Of a DNA stretch of 64,000 nucleotides, positions 57,350 through 64,000 are shown one piece after another. The notes beneath the pieces are model-generated. The model did not search any database. It saw nothing but the letters and a program-made list of their open reading frames with translations, and was not told where the DNA came from. Made by a program: the position numbers and the translations under genes. Position 1 is the stretch's first letter; each line of letters opens with the position of its first letter. The DNA is taken from contig CP136066.1 of NCBI GenBank assembly GCA_032622095.1, positions 198,700,816 to 198,764,815 of the forward strand. The letters are read 5' to 3'. Source of the DNA: Siphonodentalium dalli. Lineage: Eukaryota; Mollusca; Scaphopoda; Gadilida; Siphonodentaliidae.

Positions 57350-58215
57350 TCGCGTTACTTTATACGTCAACATTGGTCATTATCACTCGACAAATTTATT
57401 TCGGTCTATCGTATCAACCCCTATTTCCCCCGCGTAGCCTGACTAAGTGTCAACATTGGTCTTTATCGCTCCACTAATTTGTATCATTTCATCGGTATGA
57501 ATTCCATATCCAATTATCCACATATAACCAACCCAATCTCTAATCCCAGTCCAATTTATTTATTTTTTTCATCGCTATAGTCACGTTACGAAATATTTTA
57601 TTGAGTGATACTTGTACTTATATGTCTATGGTATTACTATAGTATACCGTATACGTATATCAATTGCTATTCCTTTCTATATAATTCTGGTGCCATCTAT
57701 AGAGATAGAGATAATTTCCGACCCCCCCGGGCCCCCCCAATTTTATATCATTGCTGCTTTAGTACAGTCGCGATGCATTACATGGCAACATCGCTCCACT
57801 AATTTATGTCAGTTCATCGGTACGAACCCCTTTTTCTCCGAGTCCATATAACCAAACCAACATCTTATCCCGGCCTAAATTATTATTTTTACTTTCATCG
57901 GTATAGTTGTGTTACATACATATTTTTTATCATTTGATTCTAATTTGTATTGTACCACTATAGAAGTCCATAAATTACTATTCTGGCACTATATAGAGAT
58001 GACTAAAATTCTGACACCCCCCCCCTATTTTATAACCTTGTTGCAACAGTAGAGTTGAGATGCATAATATGTCAACATTGGTCGTTATCGCTCTACAGAT
58101 TTATATCGGTTCAACCCTTAGTTCCCTGTAATGCCCACCCCTCCCTCAATTTATTTTTTCATTTGTATTATAGTCTCGTTACGTACACATTTTTCTTTTA
58201 TAACTTTTGCTTCAA
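57350..58215 (+). repeat. Degenerate tandem repeat, three units of ~300-400 bp
   Basis: Each unit has 'gtcaacattggt', 'cgctccactaattt', 'catcggta' and 'tagtc(a)cgttac' phrases and a C/G-rich stretch ('cccccccgggccccccc'-like). Units start near 57,364, 57,780 and 58,075. Confidence 0.6.
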
Positions 58216-58428
58216 CGCGCCGAGTTCTAGCTGCTGCAGAGAATACAAAACTGACAACATATTGAAATGTAAGCAGGCTTCAAACTAATATTATCCAATA
58301 AAAACTCTGGCTACATCAGAAATTTGTGTATAAGGTGTACTCGCATTTGTTGCGTTAAAAAAAAAAAGGTCCCAAGTCAAGGTCCAAATCCCCAACAAAC
58401 TGATGTGAGGTTTAACTCCATCTACATA

Positions 58429-58824
58429 CAGTAATGTCCAAAGTAATTGATCACTTAACCACAGCAGAATTATGGGTAATTTTTCAAGATTTTAAATCCT
58501 GAAAAATTACCCTTAATTCTGCTGTGGTTAATTGGTCAATTACTTTAGGCATTACTGTAGCCCATATAAGGATGTGAGGTCTAATGATAACTCCATCCAC
58601 TTACAGTAATGTCCAAAGTAATTGACCACTTAAGCACAGCAGATTGTGGGTAATTTTTCCGGATTTTAAATCCTGAAAAATTACCCATAATTCTGCTGTG
58701 GTTAAGTGGTCAATTACTTTGGGCATTACTGTATCCCATATAAGGATGTGAGGTCTAATGATAACTCCATCTACATACAGTAATGTCCAAAGTAATTGAC
58801 CACTTAACCACAGCAGAATTATGG
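58429..58824 (+). mobile_element. Three tandem TA-flanked MITEs (two whole, one cut)
   Basis: Elements 58,429-58,557, 58,604-58,731 and 58,778-58,824, each starting TA-CAGTAATGTCC; the first two end GGCATTACTG-TA. The spacers ('cccatataaggatgtgaggt') are also repeated, so the ~175 bp unit was duplicated in tandem after insertion. Family as 35,717-35,929. Confidence 0.85.
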
Positions 58825-58999
58825 CGTTCAATATGGTCTACCTAATTCTGCTCCAAAAACATGTATATTGAATATATGGATGTTTATTGGGGGGAAACCG
58901 ATTATTTCAATGATATTTTCATTAACTGGCATCCAAAAACCGACCTACGGGAGCGCGCTTCGCACACGACTGTTTCTTAAGTATATGTGCATATTTAAT

Positions 59000-59640
59000 A
59001 AGTCAACAATTCGAAGCACAACAAATAAGATTGGCGGGGTCCCTTGCGCTTGCGCGATCTGTCCATCAAAACATATTTAGACATCTCAAGACACGTAAGA
59101 CCCAATAACTTAATATACAGAATAGATACATCTATTGCCTGAGTGACTAATATTTATATTTGTTACAATGGGGTCAAATAGTTGCGAAGCCAGCACCACA
59201 ATTCTTTCCCTCCATAGTAAATATTAAAACAACTTATAAAGAATTATTTATTTACCTTATATTTGGTATGGAGCGTCCTTGGTTTACTGGAGTTCAGATT
59301 GTTAACATCACGTCACCAAGTCAATTACTCGCGAAGCCACAGCCATAACTATGTCCCTCCATAGTAATTCTCAAAACAACTTCTTAAGAACAATTGACCA
59401 GGTCAGTCGCGCAATTATTGGAAGAGCCACGGTCAATCATTTTTTTTTAAACCAAATTTTACATTTAAATTATTCCTTTATTTAACCAAAAAAAAAAATG
59501 AAATGATAAAATTAACTTTTACTACTTGCTAAATTTTATCTTTTAATTATTTCATTTAAATTTTAGACTAAAATTTAAAAATATACAGTCCCAGTATTTA
59601 CAGTATACTAAGTCCAAGTCTTTATAATCTGTTGAGTGAC
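59000..59640. other. No gene recognised
   Basis: Two diverged direct repeats around 'gcgaagccagcaccacaatt' (59,187) and 'gcgaagccacagccataact' (59,331), with 'tccctccatagtaa' after each. Nothing coding. Confidence 0.45.
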
Positions 59641-59659
59641 CCCACAGTCATTTACTTGC

Positions 59660-59888
59660 TTTGTTAGTAATAATTTGAAGGATTACTTGTTTAAACGCAA
59701 TTGTTATCAAAATATTTTATGTATTTTTTATAATTTCTATTTATATGTAATACTATAATCTTGGTGGCGTTACCATTTCTGACTATGGTTTTCTTGTTTG
59801 CTTTAATGCGAATGGGATTGGGGCAGCTACACATCAATGAATGTGAATAATGCATGCGACAACGGCACACATTGCATTCCATCGTGAG
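59660..59888 (+). repeat. Repeat shared with 62,340 and 63,585
   Basis: 'taataatttgaaggattact' and 'cttggtggcgttaccatttc' recur at 63,585-63,730; part recurs at 62,340-62,410. GGTGGCGTTA here mirrors the TTACGCCACC start of the block that follows, so they may be two ends of one element type. Confidence 0.7.
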
Positions 59889-60495
59889 TGCTTATTACGC
59901 CACCTAGTGTGGTGTTACTAGCATTTGTTTTTTTTATATCGCATGGAGTACAGGGCGAATGTATTCTTGGAGATTGTTTGTACCTTACTCAATCGTACCG
60001 ATATAATCACGTAGATGCCGAAATTGTATAATACGTTTATGAAAATATGATAAATCCTATCGATAGAGTCAGGACAGGCTCAAATTGTAAACTTAAAGTC
60101 ACCGGTGTAATATATGTTGTTGAAAATATAAATAATCTGATAGCCTGAAAATATTGTATAACCTATTGGGAGCCCATAATAAATGGGAATAACCTATTGG
60201 GAGCCCCTGCTGTATTTTATGGAGATTGTTTGTACCTTACTGAATCGTACCGATATAATCATGTAGATGCCGAAGTTGTAAAGTTAACGCCACTGGTGTA
60301 TAATATGTTTATGATAAATCGTATCGATAGAGTGAGGACAGGCTCAAATTGTAAACTTAAAGTCGAAAATATAAATAATCTGATAGCCTGAAAACATTGT
60401 ATAACCTGTTGGGAGCCCCTGGTGTAGTGAACTGAATTATGGGTAATTTTAATTGGAGTGCGCATGTCTGTTTTTTTTGTAGTAACGGCCATCTT
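59888..60495 (+). repeat. Duplicated block, copy 2
   Basis: Same as 56,004-56,640 with two small deletions (one removes 'aagttaacgccagcggtg'). High identity suggests recent duplication or transposition over 3.9 kb. Confidence 0.85.
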
Positions 60496-60834
60496 TTATT
60501 TTCTGCATGCGCAGTCTATATGCGTTCTTTTGGGGAAATTCGCTATTTTGGTTAAGTGAAACAATGGTATGAGTTCAATGTTTGTTTGTATATAAGAAAG
60601 TATATTGAATTTTGGAGGCCGACAATTGTATCTATTTGAAGATTAAAAGTTGCTTGTGTGTATTTAGCTGTGCATGGTTCGTTAATTAGGCCAGCCTATT
60701 GTCATATTAGAACGTCTCCAATAACATACAACCTCTCTGCAGTTAACATTGTGAATTTGGCAACAGTCCAAGCAGGCTCTCTAATGGAGCACTGTGAATT
60801 TGGCAACAGTCCAAGACACGTGGGGTATATATAG

Positions 60835-60976
60835 AATACACACGTAGTGTTTCTGAATACCAAATTTACACCACGAGTGGGATTGATGGTTTACCACACG
60901 AGCTTTAGCGAGTGTGGTAAATCATCAATCCCACGAGTGGTGTAAATTTGGTATTCAGAAACACTACGTGTGTATT
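60835..60976. repeat. 65 bp-arm palindrome
   Basis: Arms from 'aatacacacgtagtgtttct' to 'accacac' and complement match except for about three positions, around a 12 bp centre 'gagctttagcga'. Probably a foldback MITE. Confidence 0.9.
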
Positions 60977-60999
60977 TTGTTTATACCATGACCGGTACA

Positions 61000-62160
61000 G
61001 GAGCAACAACTGCTATGAAATCGAAATAAACCCACTTAAATTAAGATGATTCTGTCGCACCATTCACAATCATCCCCGTTGTGTTCCCCACACTTGGCCG
61101 TACATCGACGTACACTATCACAGCTGATCAGGCGTATTGATACATTGAATTAGGTCAACATTCAATTGTACGAATATGGTATCATTGTAGCCAATTCACA
61201 ATAAACTGTAATCATGATGAAACCGCCATAAATAAACAACATGAATATATATATGGGAATACGAATTTAATGAATATAAATATAACACATTGCGGGAACT
61301 TTTTTTTCTCCGCCGTACAGTGAACAGGAAACCACGAAAGTCATTTTGAAATCCACCGTTTGTTGTTCGAGTTTTTTACGTCTATTTCTTGAAATATATG
61401 TTCAATTTGTTGATCTGGATGTGATTTCCACGGAAATAACTGTTCGTTTTTATCGCATTAGTGAGTATAATATTCAATTGAATCGAAAGTATCAAATTGT
61501 TTTCATCGCGAGGCGCTACATTTTAAAAATAGAGTGATTTTGATCGAGGTCATGGAAGGTTAATGAAAGGTCAACTCGGATGTAGTTCTACTATGGGTAT
61601 AAACTTTAACCATTGAAATGCCATTAAAACGTGTTACCCACAGTAGAAACGTGTTACCCACGGTCGGACTCCTGTTCACACACAGTAGGGTGTACAGCAC
61701 AAATATATTATATAGCATGTTTGTACACAGTACAATAGGGAGTCATGGTATAAAATAACTGAACACCTGTGGCCAACTTGATCTCCAGAATGTTTTTAAG
61801 TGGAAGGGACAGTGTAGTGGGGTGGGGGTGGAAGTTAGATTTTGAGTGTGTATGATTCACAACTTTTGTAAAAAAAAGTTAATGCACATGTAGTTGGAAA
61901 TTTCATACATTATTACACTACAACATAAAGGTTAAAATACATGGTTACCATTGCCTGGTATCCCAACTAGTAATTATTGTCCCCATTATGATGGGGACGG
62001 GGATCGAATGATGGAGGTATTTTGAGGAGGTGGGAGTCACAACTGTTATAAAGAATTTTAACAGTTGGAAATTTCATACATGATTACACTAACTTTTTGT
62101 CCCCATTTATTTTACTGCTGTCTTGTTTGTTACTGTATTCCTGATATGGAAATAATAAAG
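61000..62160. other. No gene recognised
   Basis: AT-rich sequence. Direct repeats near 61,890 and 62,065 ('gttggaaatttcatacat') suggest an old duplication. The 63-codon frame at 61,346 has no family resemblance. Confidence 0.4.
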
Positions 62161-62504
62161 AGCATTTATTACGCCACCTGTGGTGTATCTAGCTGCTGAG
62201 ATTTTGATATTGCGTGGTGGACAGGGCGAATGCATTGTGGGGCTTTTATTTATAGAGTTGGAAATTCCGTTTATTTAAAAGTCGGAACTACGCGACCAGT
62301 AGGCCAAGTCCAGTAAAACGGTTCGTTATAGGTGCTGGTTGTTATTGTTATTTTAACGGAATTCTGAGTTGGTCATTCGCGAAACCAATATATTTTATAT
62401 TCTATAATTAAAACCGTGGGTATATAATATATGATCCTCTTTATGGATATTGTAGGAAGGTAAATTTAGCTAAAGCGGTGGGATATCTTGCAAGACAACA
62501 CATT

Positions 62505-63220
62505 TCGGTTTGCGCTATAACTGCTCAATGTTTTAAGGTGTTACACAACGTATGATAAAAAGAGTTCTATCGGGAATATTCACACTATTTTTTCAGAGAA
62601 CATGCATAGAGTAAACATAGTCCTATCGGACTATCGTAAAGTAGTTCCGTTTAATTCGGGATTAATTAACCCTCAGACTGCCGAAACTGCCGACAATAAA
62701 TTCGCTTGTTCGTGTCCGCCGAAAATCAAACTTGCCTGTTTAGAGGTCCCATTTTCGTGGCTAATGGTGATAGAATCACAATTTTTCAGTCAAGTTCATG
62801 GATAAATTACATTACACTTAATCGGCTTATGTCCGCGGCCATAAACCTGCGTTTTGATAACAATTTATTTGAGACAAACTGTTGCGCGGGTATCAGTCGG
62901 CGCTTATCGGTTGAAGTTATTATGATCGTGCAGCCTGCGCGTGCAACAAGTGTTCAAATACAACAGAAGAAAAAAATACTATGTCAAATAAATAACGTCA
63001 TCAATGGACAGACAAGTTTCATTTCCGCGGGACACGAAAAAGCGAATTTAATGTCGTCAGTTTCGGCAGTCTGAGGGGTTTAATTAATCTCCTTTACGAT
63101 ATCCCGATAGGACTATATTTACACTATGTTCTCTGAAAAAAAATGGTGTGAATATTCCCGATAGAACTATTTTTATCAGACGTTTTGTAACACATTAAAA
63201 CATTGAGCAGTTAGCGCAAT
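62505..63220. mobile_element. ~710 bp foldback element enclosing a TTAA-flanked MITE
   Basis: Outer arms: 'gctcaatgttttaaggtgtt', 'atcgggaatattcacac' and 'atagtcctatcgg' on the left, their complements in order on the right. The centre (62,667-63,082) has ends TTAACCCTCAGACTGCCGAA and complement (right flank TTTAA) with 'gaattcgc...' arms. So either a TTAA element jumped into a palindrome or the two form one unit. Confidence 0.8.
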
Positions 63221-63584
63221 TTTCTGGAATTTCGGACTATTTCGTCTATAAAAATACGATGAGCAACTGAAAATGTTTTTCAACATTCTGGAAGGGGTAG
63301 ATGTCCAGGTATATATGTTTAAAATTTCACGCATAAACTATGACAGATAACAAAGTTATAATTAGTTTTATAGGCCCACCATAAATCCCCTATAATAAAC
63401 GCATGCCCCCGTAAGCACATGGCTTTGCTGTGGATGCTTTCGTTCCCAGCATGCATCATTCTCGCTATCTGTAAAATGTCTATGAACAATGGCTGTGCCA
63501 CGCACTCTTAGCTTTGATCCGCATTTAGAAGCATTCTGGTGTGGCGAATGAGAAACCTGCAGTAATTTGTAAGCCGTAGTTCAT

Positions 63585-63730
63585 TGTAATAATTTGAAGA
63601 ATTACTTATCTTAACGGAATTCTGAGGCGGTCCATTCATGTAACCAATATATTTTATATTATGATTTATATTTATGGCTAATAATACGATCTTGGTGGCG
63701 TTACCATTTCTGACTATGGTTTTCTTGTCC
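63585..63730 (+). repeat. Second copy of the 59,660 repeat
   Basis: 'taataatttgaagaattact' to 'ctatggttttcttgt' parallels 59,660-59,800; 'ttaacggaattctgag' matches 62,352. Confidence 0.7.
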
Positions 63731-63926
63731 AACTGCGAGCGAGTTTCTGAATAGTCGCCTTTGAATGGCTGGATTGCACGCGACAAACACACGCAGCTCC
63801 TATATAAGACAAGACTCAAAGCAGATTGAATTAGATGCACCAGGATATATCGTATATCCGCCGTTCTGATTATTTGCCGTGTCACAGTATACGTATAGCC
63901 GGAGGTAAAGAGGTTCTATTTTGAAT

Positions 63927-64000
63927 ATGGCTTCCAAGGTGAAAAGTCCCGTGAAAATCCAGAATTTCTTTGAGTTTTCGGCGTCCGATTGCCTCGGGAA
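63927..64000 (+). CDS. Probable first coding exon, N-terminus of a possible protein kinase, cut by the window
   Basis: ATG at 63,927 in a purine-rich context opens a frame of 24 codons running off the end: MASKVKSPVKIQNFFEFSAS, then DCLG and two bases (AA). A short basic leader followed by F-E-F/x-S-x-D-x-L-G looks like the approach to the glycine-rich loop in ULK- or TBK1-type kinases, which read, for example, DLIGHG or DILGQG. I cannot tell which, and the match is only about ten residues. The base and codon use look more like a real exon than the repeats to the left. A repeat block ends about 200 bases upstream. Confidence 0.4.
   Translation, partial: MASKVKSPVKIQNFFEFSASDCLG

Overview
The window is animal nuclear DNA: intron-rich, AT-rich and dominated by interspersed repeats. 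The long tandem-core repeats, the (GACA/GGAC)n-tailed repeats and the density of TTAA-flanked MITEs resemble lophotrochozoan genomes, most likely a mollusc. That placement rests on general repeat style and is not proven here. Only a few per cent is protein-coding host sequence; almost all short open frames fall in repeats.

Host genes. (1) About 3.4-4.3 kb, plus strand: the last two coding exons of a cystatin-type protease inhibitor (QVVAG-loop exon and Cys-containing terminal exon); the first exon was not found. (2) 47,660 to 12,788, minus strand: a complete MYST histone acetyltransferase gene, KAT5/Tip60, about 35 kb, 12 coding exons with consistent splice phases (463 codons after discounting one surplus base in exon 4). 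Chromo-barrel, C2HC zinc finger, acetyl-CoA loop, catalytic Cys and Glu and the RGKW C-terminus are all visible. (3) At the right edge, 63,927-64,000, plus strand: a probable first coding exon, possibly of a kinase, cut by the window.

Layout. 1-10.5 kb: cystatin exons among stacked TTAA-flanked MITEs, many carrying a ~69 bp hairpin, and a 1.86 kb element with a ~160 bp tandem core. 10.9-12.8 kb: further TIR elements up to the KAT5 stop codon. 12.8-47.7 kb: KAT5; its introns hold a 932 bp Mutator-like element (9 bp target duplication), two minisatellites flanking exon 9, two hAT-like elements with exact 8 bp target duplications, a Helitron-like element, large palindromes and a hAT/BED transposase relic. 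48.2-52.5 kb: a Jockey-like LINE split by a second LINE whose long RT frame has lost the VPQG loop. 52.6-55.6 kb: a tandem-core element abutting a third LINE fragment, which a 1.1 kb foldback element splits (10 bp target duplication). 55.6-63.9 kb: duplicated repeat blocks, triplicated TA-flanked MITEs, and large inverted repeats.

How it fits together: cystatin and KAT5 converge, 8.5 kb apart. Repeats have expanded KAT5 introns to within tens of bases of several splice sites without removing an exon. Nesting gives relative ages for many elements. No virus, toxin, operon or CRISPR array was recognised.
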